Origin: BOG-908 sp964244615
GTDB taxonomy: Bacteria; Pseudomonadota; Alphaproteobacteria; Acetobacterales; Acetobacteraceae
Assembly: GCA_964244615.1 (NCBI GenBank)
Contig: CAXTJP010000005.1
Location: 1 to 64,000, forward strand
Direction of reading: 5' to 3'
DNA: 64,000 nucleotides
Position 1 is the first letter of the stretch, and each line of letters starts with the position of its first letter. This document shows positions 33,106 through 42,454 of this stretch, piece after piece. The position numbers and the translations under genes are program-made. The notes under the pieces were generated by a model. That model was not told the origin of the DNA and searched no databases. It saw nothing but the letters and a program-made list of their open reading frames with translations.

Positions 33106-33707
33106 ACCGGCGTCCGGTCGAGGCGGGGTTCACCCTGATCGAGGTGATCGTAGCCCTGGTCGTGCTGGGCTTCGTGCTGGCGGGCCTGGGGCAGGCGACG
33201 CGGTTCGGCATGTCGGCCTGGACGCTGGAGACACGGCTCGCCGACACCTCGGCGGGGCTTGAACGCATGGACCGGGTCTTGCGCGAGCTGATCGAGCAGG
33301 CCTCGCCCCCCGCCGCCACCGACGACAAGCCGCTGCATGGCGAGGAGCACCGCCTGACGCTGATGACGCTGCTGCCCGACCAGCCGCAGACCCAGCCGAT
33401 CCGCCATGCCGAGGTGGCGGTGGGCGTGGACGACCGGCACCGGCTGGTGCTGCGCTGGCGCCCGCACGCCAACGCAACGCCGCTCGCGCCGCTGCCGGCC
33501 ATGCAGGAGATCGTTCTGGCCGAGGGCATCGAGCGCCTCGACCTCGCCTATCGCCAGGCGGCCGGCGATGGCGGGCACTGGGCCAAGGGCTGGACCGAGT
33601 CGAACCTGCCGGCCGAGGTGCAGATCCACTTCGTCCTGGCCAAGGGAAAGCATCGCTGGCCCGACATGGCGGTGCCGACGATGCTGGATTCCAATGGCAG
33701 CTTCTGA
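33102..33707 (+). CDS. gspJ: Type II secretion minor pseudopilin GspJ
   Basis: 201 aa with the prepilin signal MNRRPVEAG|FTLIEVIVALVVLGFVLAG and E14 at +5. The longer body, with RLDLAYRQ and a C-terminal strand PAEVQIHFVLAKGK, fits GspJ, the largest of the tip pseudopilins after GspK. It overlaps gspI by four bases (ATGA) and gspK by 14. Confidence 0.83.
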   Translation: MNRRPVEAGFTLIEVIVALVVLGFVLAGLGQATRFGMSAWTLETRLADTSAGLERMDRVLRELIEQASPPAATDDKPLHGEEHRLTLMTLLPDQPQTQPIRHAEVAVGVDDRHRLVLRWRPHANATPLAPLPAMQEIVLAEGIERLDLAYRQAAGDGGHWAKGWTESNLPAEVQIHFVLAKGKHRWPDMAVPTMLDSNGSF

Positions 33708-34569
33708 CCGCAGGCCGGCAGGCGGCCCCCGCCAACGCCGCGGCGGGTCCCCCGATGGCGGCTTCGCGCTGCTGCTGGTGCTGTGGACGATGGCGCTGCT
33801 GTCGCTGCTCGCGGCCCAGGTAACCGGGGCGGGCCGTGCGGAGACGCGGCTGGCGGCGGCGCTCCGCGAGGGCGCGCAGCTGCAGGCGGCGGCCGACGCC
33901 GCGGCGTACGAGACGATCTGGCACATGCTGGACGGCGGCGGCGACTACTGGCCGCCCGGTGCGATGACGCGGGTGATCGACGAGCCGGCCGGGCCGGTGA
34001 GCGTGACCGTGACCGACGAGCGCGGCAAGCTGGACGTAAACCAGTCGCCGCCCCCCTTGCTGCAGGCGCTGTTCACCGAGCTGGGGGCCGACCAGACCAC
34101 CGCCAAGACGGCCGCGACCGCGATTTCGGACTGGCGCTCGCAACAATCCGAAGGCGGCGACGCCGACGCACAGGTCGCGTCTTCCTACCGCGCCGAGGGG
34201 CGCGCCTGGGGCCCGCCCGGGCAGGAGTTCCAGCGGCTGGACGAGTTGAAGCTGGTGCTAGGCGTCTCGCCGGCGCTGTACGCGCTGAGCCTGCCCTATT
34301 TGACCCTGGCGCTGGAGCAGGGGCCCTGGACGCAATACGCAGCCGCCCCCGTGCTGGCCGCCATCGTGCGCGCCAAACGCGATTCCGGGCTGACCGTGGA
34401 CGTGGCCGATGTGCGCGGCCCGGTCGTGCTGCGGCTGGTGGCGCATGTCGCCGGGCGGGACAGGGCCGCGTTCACCCGACGGGTGATGTTCCGCCTGGAC
34501 GGCACGCTGAGCGGGCCGGCCTGGAAGTATCGCATCCTGGCCTGGGAGGATGGCGATCCGCCAACTTGA
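33694..34569 (+). CDS. gspK: Type II secretion minor pseudopilin GspK
   Basis: 291 aa. The prepilin-like N-terminus GG|FALLLVLWTMALLSLLAAQ lacks the +5 glutamate, which is normal for GspK. DERGKLDVNQSPPPLLQALF and GQEFQRLDELKLVLGVSP are family stretches, the latter from the helix-hairpin-helix-like second domain. The ATG at 33694 lies within gspJ. GspK caps the pseudopilus tip together with GspI and GspJ. The stop codon is part of a 22-base palindrome. Confidence 0.88.
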   Translation: MAASDRRPAGGPRQRRGGSPDGGFALLLVLWTMALLSLLAAQVTGAGRAETRLAAALREGAQLQAAADAAAYETIWHMLDGGGDYWPPGAMTRVIDEPAGPVSVTVTDERGKLDVNQSPPPLLQALFTELGADQTTAKTAATAISDWRSQQSEGGDADAQVASSYRAEGRAWGPPGQEFQRLDELKLVLGVSPALYALSLPYLTLALEQGPWTQYAAAPVLAAIVRAKRDSGLTVDVADVRGPVVLRLVAHVAGRDRAAFTRRVMFRLDGTLSGPAWKYRILAWEDGDPPT

Positions 34570-34588
34570 CCAACGGCCCGGTTGGTCA
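34567..34588 (+). terminator. Stem-loop at the gspK stop codon
   Basis: TGACCAAC and GTTGGTCA form perfect 8-bp arms around six bases. The left arm contains the gspK TGA. There is no T-run after it, so it may be a processing or attenuating hairpin or a protein site instead of a true intrinsic terminator. Confidence 0.4.
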
Positions 34589-34623
34589 GATCGTTGCGTG
34601 TTAACATCTACCCGAGCGCGCTC

Positions 34624-36204
34624 ATGCAGCAGACCATCGTCAGTGTCGTCCTTCCCGCGCCACCGGCCAGCGTCAAGCCGTTGCAGGAGGCGGTGGACGC
34701 GCTGCGGGAGCGGCTCGGCGGCGGGCAGGACGAGTTCGCGACGCTGCGCGACGGCATGCCGACCCTGCATTTCCTCTCGTTGGTGGTGTTCGACGAGACC
34801 GCCGGGGTGCCCGTGGGCGGCGCGCCGGTGACGCCGCTGCTGGTGCTGGAGGCCAATTTCGACGGGCTGCCCGGCCCGTTCTGGGCGGTGCTGGAGGCGG
34901 CCATCGGCGACGATCTGCGCCAGATCCTGCGGCTCTGCGCGCCGCCGCAGGGACCGGCCGACGCGTTGTTCGCGTCGGTGACGGCACCCGGCGCGCGGGC
35001 GCCGGTGGCGCCGCTGCTGGAACGGCAGAGCGTGTTTCCGGCGGCCTCGCACGCCGGCAATCGCGGTCTGGGCCGCACCCGCATCCTGTGCCACGACGCG
35101 CTGTTCGAGGCCGTGCAGGGGGTGCTGCCGCCGCCGGCCGACGTGCTGGCGGGCGGCCCCGTCGCCATCCATGGCTGGCTGCGCGCCAGGGTGCTGCCCC
35201 AGTTCGACTGGCTGGACCATCCTTACCCGGTTCCGGTCACCGCCCACGAGAGGAGCGCCGACATCCGTGCCCTGGCTGCCTTCGCCCTGCTGGCGGTTCT
35301 GGTGGCCGGCCTGCCCTGGCTGCTGCTCGGCGCGCTGCTGCACCCGGCTTCGGCCTGCGTCGTGGCGCTGCTGACCGGCATCGTCGCGCTGACGATGCTG
35401 CGGGACATCGGCGACCTGGCCATGCTCGGCGGCGTGCCGCCCGATGCGCAGGGACATGCCTATCCGGGCGCCTGGCTGCTGGTCGCGCTCGGCCTGCTGC
35501 TGGCGCTGGTGCTGCCGCTCGACTTCGTGCGCCATGGCTGGCTGGCCTGGCTGGTGCTGGCGGCCGCGGGGGTCGTGGCCAGCCTGCTGGTGCTGCTGGC
35601 CGCGCTGCGCCGGCGCGAGCGGGCCGATCCGGTGCCGCCGGATTCGGTGCCGGACCCGGTTCTGGTCAGTCGCCTGCACTCCTGGGAGGACCTGCACTCC
35701 GGCGGACCGGACCACATGGCGAGCCTCGTCATCATCAAGCCCGGGCGGCTGCGGGCCCTGCTGATACGCGTCGGGATGCGCGCGCTCACCCTGGCGGTGC
35801 GCGTGGTTGCCACCGACGGCTATCTCGGCAGCATGCGCACCATCCATTTCGCCCATTGGGCCATCGTCGATGGCGGCCGGCGGCTGGTGTTCTTCAGCAA
35901 TTTCGACGGCAGCTGGGAGAGCTACCTCGACGATTTCATCGAGAAGGCCCATGCCGGGCTGACGCTGGCCTGGGGCAATTGCCTCGGGTTTCCGCCGCCC
36001 GAATACCTCTCGCTGAAGGGCGCGACCGAGGGCCGCAAGTTCAAGGCCTGGGCACGCTGCTCGATGACGCCGAGCCGGTTCTGGTACGCCGCCTATCCCA
36101 GGCTTACGGTGAACCAGATCGTGCGGCAGGCGGCGGTGGCCCGCGGGCTGTGCGCCCCGCTCCTGTCGCCCGCCGACGCGGCACTCTGGGCGAAGGAGCT
36201 CTAG
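34624..36204 (+). CDS. Unknown membrane protein in a DyP peroxidase / P450 operon
   Basis: 526 aa from the ATG at 34624; a TTG at 34582 would add 14 residues. There is an N-terminal soluble domain (about 1-200), four transmembrane helices at about 214-335 (for example LAAFALLAVLVAGLPWLLLGALL), and a C-terminal soluble domain with SLVIIKPGRLRALLIRVGMR, MRTIHFAHWAIVDGGRRLVFFSNFDGSWESYLDDFIEKA and RFWYAAYPRLTVNQI. The C-terminal domain is conserved in many bacteria next to heme peroxidases, but I know of no assigned function. It ends three bases before the DyP gene, so it is very likely a functional partner. Confidence 0.65.
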   Translation: MQQTIVSVVLPAPPASVKPLQEAVDALRERLGGGQDEFATLRDGMPTLHFLSLVVFDETAGVPVGGAPVTPLLVLEANFDGLPGPFWAVLEAAIGDDLRQILRLCAPPQGPADALFASVTAPGARAPVAPLLERQSVFPAASHAGNRGLGRTRILCHDALFEAVQGVLPPPADVLAGGPVAIHGWLRARVLPQFDWLDHPYPVPVTAHERSADIRALAAFALLAVLVAGLPWLLLGALLHPASACVVALLTGIVALTMLRDIGDLAMLGGVPPDAQGHAYPGAWLLVALGLLLALVLPLDFVRHGWLAWLVLAAAGVVASLLVLLAALRRRERADPVPPDSVPDPVLVSRLHSWEDLHSGGPDHMASLVIIKPGRLRALLIRVGMRALTLAVRVVATDGYLGSMRTIHFAHWAIVDGGRRLVFFSNFDGSWESYLDDFIEKAHAGLTLAWGNCLGFPPPEYLSLKGATEGRKFKAWARCSMTPSRFWYAAYPRLTVNQIVRQAAVARGLCAPLLSPADAALWAKEL

Positions 36205-36207
36205 GCG

Positions 36208-37734
36208 ATGACCACGCCCGACCTCGGCAGCTGGCGGCTCGCACCCGATTACGCGGCCTCGACGCAGGGGCTGATCGTCAGCCCGTTCGCCCACCTGCCG
36301 CAGGCGGTGGCGCTGCTGCTGGACACCGGCGCCGCGCCGGGCGGCGCCTGGCTGCGCCGGCTGTGCGACCCGTCCGAGGGCGGCGTCGCGATCACCGACG
36401 CCATGGGCAAGAGCCGTGCGGCGGACGGCAGCGTCGCCGGTTGCGCCGCAATCGCCTTCACCGCCCCCGGCCTGACGCAGCTGGGGCTTGATGCCACCGT
36501 GCTGGCCAGCTTTCCCGCCCCGTTCACCGAGGGCATGCACGCGCCCAACCGCCGCCGCCGGCTGAGCGACGCGCTCCTGGACCCGCCGACCCGACGCGAG
36601 CGGCCGCTCTGGGGTGCGAACATCCCGTGCGACAGCGATCCGGACGCGGTGGTCTGCGACCGGACGGTGCACGCGGCGCTGCTGCTCTATCACGAGACCG
36701 ACGAGAAGCTGGCTGCCTACGCCGCGCCCGCGCGCGCCTGCCTCGCGGCCTGCGGGGTCACGGTCGTGCACGAGCTGGCGCTCTCGCTGATGGCCGACGA
36801 CAGCGACCCGCCGCTCACGCGCGAGCATTTCGGCTTCGCCGACGGCGTCTCGCAGCCGGTGCCCTATGGCGCCGCCATCGTGGCGAAGTCGGGCGCCGCC
36901 TACCCGCGCGACCCGGTGCACGGCGTGGCGTCGGGCGACCTGCTGATCGGCCACGTCAACGCGCATGACGAGCCGGCACCCGGGCCGGTGCTGCCGGCGG
37001 GCGCGCCCGGCTCTGCCATGCTGCCGCCGTCGCCCGGGACCCACGGCCAGCTCAGCCTCGGGCTGAACGGCAGCTACCTGGTGGTGCGTGAGCTGAGCCA
37101 GAACCCGCAGGCGTTCTGGGCCTCGATGGGCCAGGCGGCGAAGGACATCGGCGCGCCGGATGCCGCGTGGGTGGCAGAGCGCGTGATCGGCCGCACCAAG
37201 GACGGCGTGGTGCTGTCGGCGCACCCGCCGCCCGCCACCCCGGACGGCCCCGGCAACGACTTCATGTTCTGGGAGACCGATCGGGACGGGCTGCACTGCC
37301 CGATCGGCTCGCATGTGCGCCGGGCCAACCCGCGCGACGGGCTGGCCCCCTCGGCCGGCGACCGTGCGACGCTGCTGAAGGCGGCGAACAACCACCGCAT
37401 CCTGCGTCGCGGCCGCAAATACGGCAGGTCGGACGTGCCGGACGCGCCGGATCGGCCGGGGCTGCTGTTCATGTGCCTGAACACCGACATCGAGCGCCAG
37501 TTCGAGTTCGTGCAGCAGACCTGGATGCTCAACCCGAGCTTCGCCGCCCTGTTCGACGAGCGCGACCCGCTGCTGGGGCCGCGCGGGCCGTTCACCATCC
37601 CCGCGAACCCGCTTCGCCTGCGCCCCACCATGGACACCTTCGTCCACATGGTCGGCGGCGAGTACTTCTTCCTGCCGAGCCTGCCGGCGCTCGACTACCT
37701 GGCCGGCCTGGCGGCACGGGCGGCCGCCCCGTGA
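36208..37734 (+). CDS. DyP-type heme peroxidase
   Basis: 508-aa member of the dye-decolorizing peroxidase superfamily, which uses H2O2 to oxidise diverse substrates. The distal motif FGFADGVSQP is at 208-217 with the key D212. The proximal heme ligand is H369 in IGSHVRRANPRD. RRGRKYG near residue 395 and the C-terminal GGEYFFLPSLP are also typical. No Tat or Sec signal is seen, so it is probably cytoplasmic or attached through its membrane partner. It overlaps the P450 start by four bases (GTGA) and lies three bases after the membrane protein gene. Confidence 0.9.
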   Translation: MTTPDLGSWRLAPDYAASTQGLIVSPFAHLPQAVALLLDTGAAPGGAWLRRLCDPSEGGVAITDAMGKSRAADGSVAGCAAIAFTAPGLTQLGLDATVLASFPAPFTEGMHAPNRRRRLSDALLDPPTRRERPLWGANIPCDSDPDAVVCDRTVHAALLLYHETDEKLAAYAAPARACLAACGVTVVHELALSLMADDSDPPLTREHFGFADGVSQPVPYGAAIVAKSGAAYPRDPVHGVASGDLLIGHVNAHDEPAPGPVLPAGAPGSAMLPPSPGTHGQLSLGLNGSYLVVRELSQNPQAFWASMGQAAKDIGAPDAAWVAERVIGRTKDGVVLSAHPPPATPDGPGNDFMFWETDRDGLHCPIGSHVRRANPRDGLAPSAGDRATLLKAANNHRILRRGRKYGRSDVPDAPDRPGLLFMCLNTDIERQFEFVQQTWMLNPSFAALFDERDPLLGPRGPFTIPANPLRLRPTMDTFVHMVGGEYFFLPSLPALDYLAGLAARAAAP

Positions 37735-38963
37735 GCGACACCGACATCCTGCGCCCCGCCGCCGGCGGCCTGCAGGGCTGGCTGCAGCATTTGTTCATGA
37801 CGCGCTACCAGCCGGTGTTCGCGGCCCTGCGCGCGGTCTGGCCGATCCCGCATCTCGGCAAATACTACCTGGTCACCCGCTACGACGACGTGCGGCAGGT
37901 GTTCCTGGACGACCCGGCGTTCGGCGTGCCCTACGCCGCCAACCTCGACCTGATCATGGGGCACGAGGCGTTCTTCCTCGGCATGGGCGACACGCCCGAG
38001 TACCGCCGCGACACCGCCGCCATGCGCGCGGTCGTGCTGCCCGGCGACCTGCCCGCGCTGACCCAAGCGACGCTTGCCGAGGCCGACCGCATCCTGGACG
38101 CGTCCGGCGGGCGGGTGGAGGTGGTGGACTACACCCGCCGGATCACCTTCGGGGTGCTGTGCCGCTATTTCGGCATCACCGCGCCGCAGTCGGGCGACCT
38201 TCGGGTGTGGGCGACGCGACTGTTCGAGTTCCAGTTCACCTACGCGGGCAAGCAGGGCGACGGCGTGACCGACTCGCTGTACCGGGACGCGGCGCGCATG
38301 GCGCCGCTGCTGCGCGCCCACGTGGACGGCCTGATCGCCGCGCGGCGCGCGGCGCCGGGGCCGGACGACGTGCTCGGCCGCAGCCTGGCGCGTCAGGCGG
38401 CGGGCGAGGAGGGCTACACCGACGCCAAGATACGCAGCGCGCTGATCGGCTTCCTGGTCGGCGGCCTGCCGCAGCCGCCGATGGTGCTGCCGCAGGCGCT
38501 GGAGCAATTGCTGCAGCGTGGCAACCGCCTGGACGAAGCGGCGCGCGCCGCACGCGCCGGCGACGCGGAGGCCGTATCGCGGTTTCTGTTCGAGGCGTTG
38601 CGTTTCGACCCGCTGGCCCCGTTGCTGCAACGCCATGCGGTGCAGCCGGCTGTGGTGGCCGACGGCACGCGCCGGGCCACCCACATCCCCGCCGGCGCTG
38701 TCGTCGCCGTCTCGTTCGCCTCCGCGATGCGCGACCCGCGCCGGGTTGCCGACCCGGAGGTATTCGATCCCGACCGGCCAGCCTGCGACTACCTGCATTT
38801 CGGCTACGGCCTGCATCGCTGCTTCGGCGAGCACATCAACCGCGTCATGCTGCCGGCGATGCTCCAGACGCTGCTGCAACGCGGCATCCGCCGCGCCCCC
38901 GGCCCGGAAGGCAGGCTGGTCAAGCGGGGCATATTCGCCGACACCCTATGGGTGGCGTTCTGA
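37731..38963 (+). CDS. Cytochrome P450 with atypical oxygen-activation helix
   Basis: 410-aa soluble P450. The heme-thiolate loop is FGYGLHRCFGEH with C364. The ExxR pair is E288/R291 (FEALRFDP). The I-helix, normally containing [AG]-G-x-[DE]-T, reads GFLVGGLPQPP (240-250) and lacks both the acid and the threonine. P450s without this pair often act on peroxides or do isomerase-type chemistry, as in CYP152 or allene oxide synthases. The GTG start at 37731 overlaps the DyP stop. With a peroxidase next to it and no ferredoxin or reductase gene nearby, a peroxide-driven or hydroperoxide-processing role is a fair inference. Confidence 0.88.
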   Translation: MSDTDILRPAAGGLQGWLQHLFMTRYQPVFAALRAVWPIPHLGKYYLVTRYDDVRQVFLDDPAFGVPYAANLDLIMGHEAFFLGMGDTPEYRRDTAAMRAVVLPGDLPALTQATLAEADRILDASGGRVEVVDYTRRITFGVLCRYFGITAPQSGDLRVWATRLFEFQFTYAGKQGDGVTDSLYRDAARMAPLLRAHVDGLIAARRAAPGPDDVLGRSLARQAAGEEGYTDAKIRSALIGFLVGGLPQPPMVLPQALEQLLQRGNRLDEAARAARAGDAEAVSRFLFEALRFDPLAPLLQRHAVQPAVVADGTRRATHIPAGAVVAVSFASAMRDPRRVADPEVFDPDRPACDYLHFGYGLHRCFGEHINRVMLPAMLQTLLQRGIRRAPGPEGRLVKRGIFADTLWVAF

Positions 38964-39043
38964 GGGCGCCTCAAACGCCACTATGCCGTCCGTCTGCCGC
39001 CCGTTTCCTGTGCTCCGGTGCTCACGGCCAAGGCTGCGCCGCC

Positions 39044-39130
39044 GTCGTGCGAAGCGCGCTCCGCAGTCGTGCGAAGAGCGCGCTCCGCTGTCGTGCGAAG
39101 AGCGCGCTCCGCTGTCGTGCGAAGAGCGCT
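39044..39130 (+). repeat. 24-bp tandem repeat, about 3.6 units
   Basis: Unit GTCGTGCGAAGAGCGCGCTC plus CGCT. Copies are at 39044-39065 (two bases short), 39066-39089 and 39090-39113 (identical), and 39114-39130 (partial). Each unit contains the palindrome GAGCGCGCTC. It lies between the P450 gene and the convergent 292-aa gene, beginning 80 bases after the P450 stop. Confidence 0.85.
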
Positions 39131-39134
39131 CCCG

Positions 39135-40013
39135 TCAGGCGGCGCGCATGTTCGGAATCAGCGTCTCGGCACCGGCCGCCTCGATCGCGGACGCGGTGAA
39201 CACCACGATGCCTGAGGCGGGGGCCGGGCCGCGGGCGGCGAAGCGGCAGTCGCGATGCACGAACAGCAGGCGGTCGGGGCCGAAGCTGTAATCGATCCCG
39301 CCAGCCGGCGGCGCCGTCAACGGGGCGGACTCCAACCTGCGGCCGCCCAGATGCGAGCGCTCGTCCAGGCTGATCCGGCCGCGATCCTGGCTCCACAGCG
39401 CCATCACCGGAGCGTCGAAGCCGCCGACCTGGGCGATGTCCAGCACGCTCGCGACCGCGCTGCGCGTCAGGCGCATCTCCGACATCATCAGCAACCCCAG
39501 CATGTCGGACGCCGCGGTCTCGGGGTCGATACGGTGCGAGCTTGGCTCGCCGCCGCCGCGCTTGGTTATCCGCAGGCCGCGCTCGTAGGCGCCGACCGAG
39601 TGGATGGCGCGCAGAAAGTCATATTCCGGCTGCTCGAGCATGCCGCGGTCCATCAGCCAGGAGATGCTGCGCGTCTGTATGGCGCCGAGGTCCGGCGCGG
39701 CGGCGCCGTCGTCGCCGCTGCCCACGATCCGGCTGGTCTGCTGCAGCAGCGCCGCGTCCGACGATTGGAGCCGCACGATGAGCGCCCCCGGTGTCTCGCC
39801 CTCCGCCAGTACGACCGGGAAATCGAACCCGCAATAGCCGTCACCGAGCTTGGCGTCGAGCAGGTCCTGTCGAAACCCGTCCACCGAGCCGGCCCCCACG
39901 CAGCGGTCGCCCACGAAGGCCAACACCGTCGTGCTCTTCAGCGGCTGTGATTCCGAGTGGATCCAGCCGACCACGCGAGAGTTCTTCGCGATTTCGATTG
40001 CGCCTCTGATCAT
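39135..40013 (-). CDS. Unknown protein with an Acetobacteraceae 'beta domain'-like N-terminus
   Basis: 292 aa, soluble. The first 75 residues (RVVGWIHSESQPLKSTTVLAFVGD...GDGYCGFDFPVVL) resemble the small beta domain often fused to glycosyltransferases in Acetobacteraceae. The middle part is helical (ISWLMDRGMLEQPEYDFLRAIHS). A later beta-rich half ends GIVVFTASAIEAAGAETLIP. No catalytic motif is visible. ATG at 40013 with GGAGG ahead; an adjacent GTG three bases earlier is too close to that site. A role in surface polysaccharide or glycan work is possible from the domain alone. Confidence 0.6.
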   Translation of the reverse strand: MIRGAIEIAKNSRVVGWIHSESQPLKSTTVLAFVGDRCVGAGSVDGFRQDLLDAKLGDGYCGFDFPVVLAEGETPGALIVRLQSSDAALLQQTSRIVGSGDDGAAAPDLGAIQTRSISWLMDRGMLEQPEYDFLRAIHSVGAYERGLRITKRGGGEPSSHRIDPETAASDMLGLLMMSEMRLTRSAVASVLDIAQVGGFDAPVMALWSQDRGRISLDERSHLGGRRLESAPLTAPPAGGIDYSFGPDRLLFVHRDCRFAARGPAPASGIVVFTASAIEAAGAETLIPNMRAA

Positions 40014-40324
40014 CACGCCTCCGCAAAACTGCTTCCATCACACCCATCGCCCGCGATTGACACCCGCCGACCGCCATCACGCCGCGCCTCGTGGCCCCAC
40101 GTGACACCGGTCGATGAGGGTCACCACCCGGCTTTCGGATCGCACCCTAGGTTGCCCGGACGACGCAACGCAACATAACTCGGCCGTTTGGTTGTTTCAT
40201 TTTGCTGACATTTCTCGTCAAGCTGGATGCTCTTGGGGTAAACCACCAAGATTGGCATGCAATATCCTTGCCGAACTGCATGCCCAGGTAGTCTGAACCA
40301 TTGCCCGCTCTTCGCCAGGCTTGC
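40014..40324. other. 311-bp gap between argG and the beta-domain gene
   Basis: No gene seen. It must hold the promoter of the minus-strand beta-domain gene. It is noticeably more A/T-rich around 40160-40275. It contains an inverted repeat GGCATGCA (40254-40261) and TGCATGCC (40277-40284) with a 15-base loop, and a smaller palindrome CTTGGGGTAAACCACCAAG just before it. Neither has a T-run. No RNA gene recognised. Confidence 0.5.
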
Positions 40325-41593
<1,269 letters not shown>

Positions 41594-41629
41594 GTGCTAT
41601 CAGCTATCAGGGTTCCGGCGGCGGGTGCA

Positions 41630-42418
41630 GTGGGGCATCGACGTCGCCGCGACGCGCGCTCCATCCGATCTGGCACCAACACACTGGCAACCGAACCTCA
41701 ACCTTTCGACGATGCGTCTTTCGTCTCGCGGCTGCAGAAGCTGCTGTCGATGCTGGCGTCCGAGCAGCCGGGCGAGGCCGATGTCGCGCGCCGCAAGCTG
41801 ATCGAGCACCTGGCCCACCACCGCCTGTCGCTGAACGACGTGGCGGCGCGGCTGCGCGAACCGCAGCGGATGACGCCGGCGGGCGGCGGCGAGATGGGGC
41901 TGGAGCGCCAGCTTCACATCGCCCGCGTGGCCCGGCAGGAGGCGGAGTTCGACGTGCAGCGCGCCCGCCAGCGGGTGTTCGAGCTCAGCCGGTCGCTGCA
42001 GGAGGCGGGTTTCGACGTGGCGCGCGCGCAGCGCGGCCAGACGCGCGCCCGGCTGGTGGCGTCGGCCGGCTGGCTGCTGGCCGTGGTGGCGACCGCCTGG
42101 CTGATGGGCCAGGTGGTGCAGCGGCGCCAGGCCGCCGGCGAGCCCGCCGGCTCCAGCCAGGCGATGCTGCGGCCGACCGACCCGGACACCAACCTGCAGG
42201 CGCTGCACCCGACTCGGAGCGAGGCTATCGGCACCGTGCTGGTGCAGGATTTGCCGGTGCGCCTGTCGCCGAACGACGAGGGCGAGATACGCGCCTTTCT
42301 CAACCGCGGCACCCGCGTGGTGCTCGAACGCCAGCAGCGCGTCGGCGTGCAGACCTGGCTGCTGATCCGCAGCATCTCGGGGTCGGGGTGGGTCAGAAGC
42401 GGCGACATCCTGCACTAG
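41630..42418 (+). CDS. Membrane-anchored protein with SH3b domain
   Basis: About 262 aa from the GTG at 41630. The ATG at 41750 would give 222 aa, but sequence upstream of it (DDASFVSRLQKLLSML) already looks coding. It has an N-terminal helical part (QPGEADVARRKLIEHLAHHRLSLNDVAARL), a coiled-coil region at about 125-160, and one membrane helix (SAGWLLAVVATAWLMGQVV). A C-terminal bacterial SH3 domain (LPVRLSPNDEGEIRAFLNRG...SGWVRSGDIL) follows. It probably binds cell wall or envelope proteins. It is divergent from argG. Confidence 0.68.
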   Translation: MGHRRRRDARSIRSGTNTLATEPQPFDDASFVSRLQKLLSMLASEQPGEADVARRKLIEHLAHHRLSLNDVAARLREPQRMTPAGGGEMGLERQLHIARVARQEAEFDVQRARQRVFELSRSLQEAGFDVARAQRGQTRARLVASAGWLLAVVATAWLMGQVVQRRQAAGEPAGSSQAMLRPTDPDTNLQALHPTRSEAIGTVLVQDLPVRLSPNDEGEIRAFLNRGTRVVLERQQRVGVQTWLLIRSISGSGWVRSGDILH

Positions 42419-42454
42419 GCCGTCACGGCGCCAGCTGTTACGCCCCCTCGCTCG

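Noticed and set aside
39044..39130. Possible CRISPR array from regularly spaced repeats
   Set aside because: The 24-bp units are directly head to tail with no spacers, and no cas genes are near.
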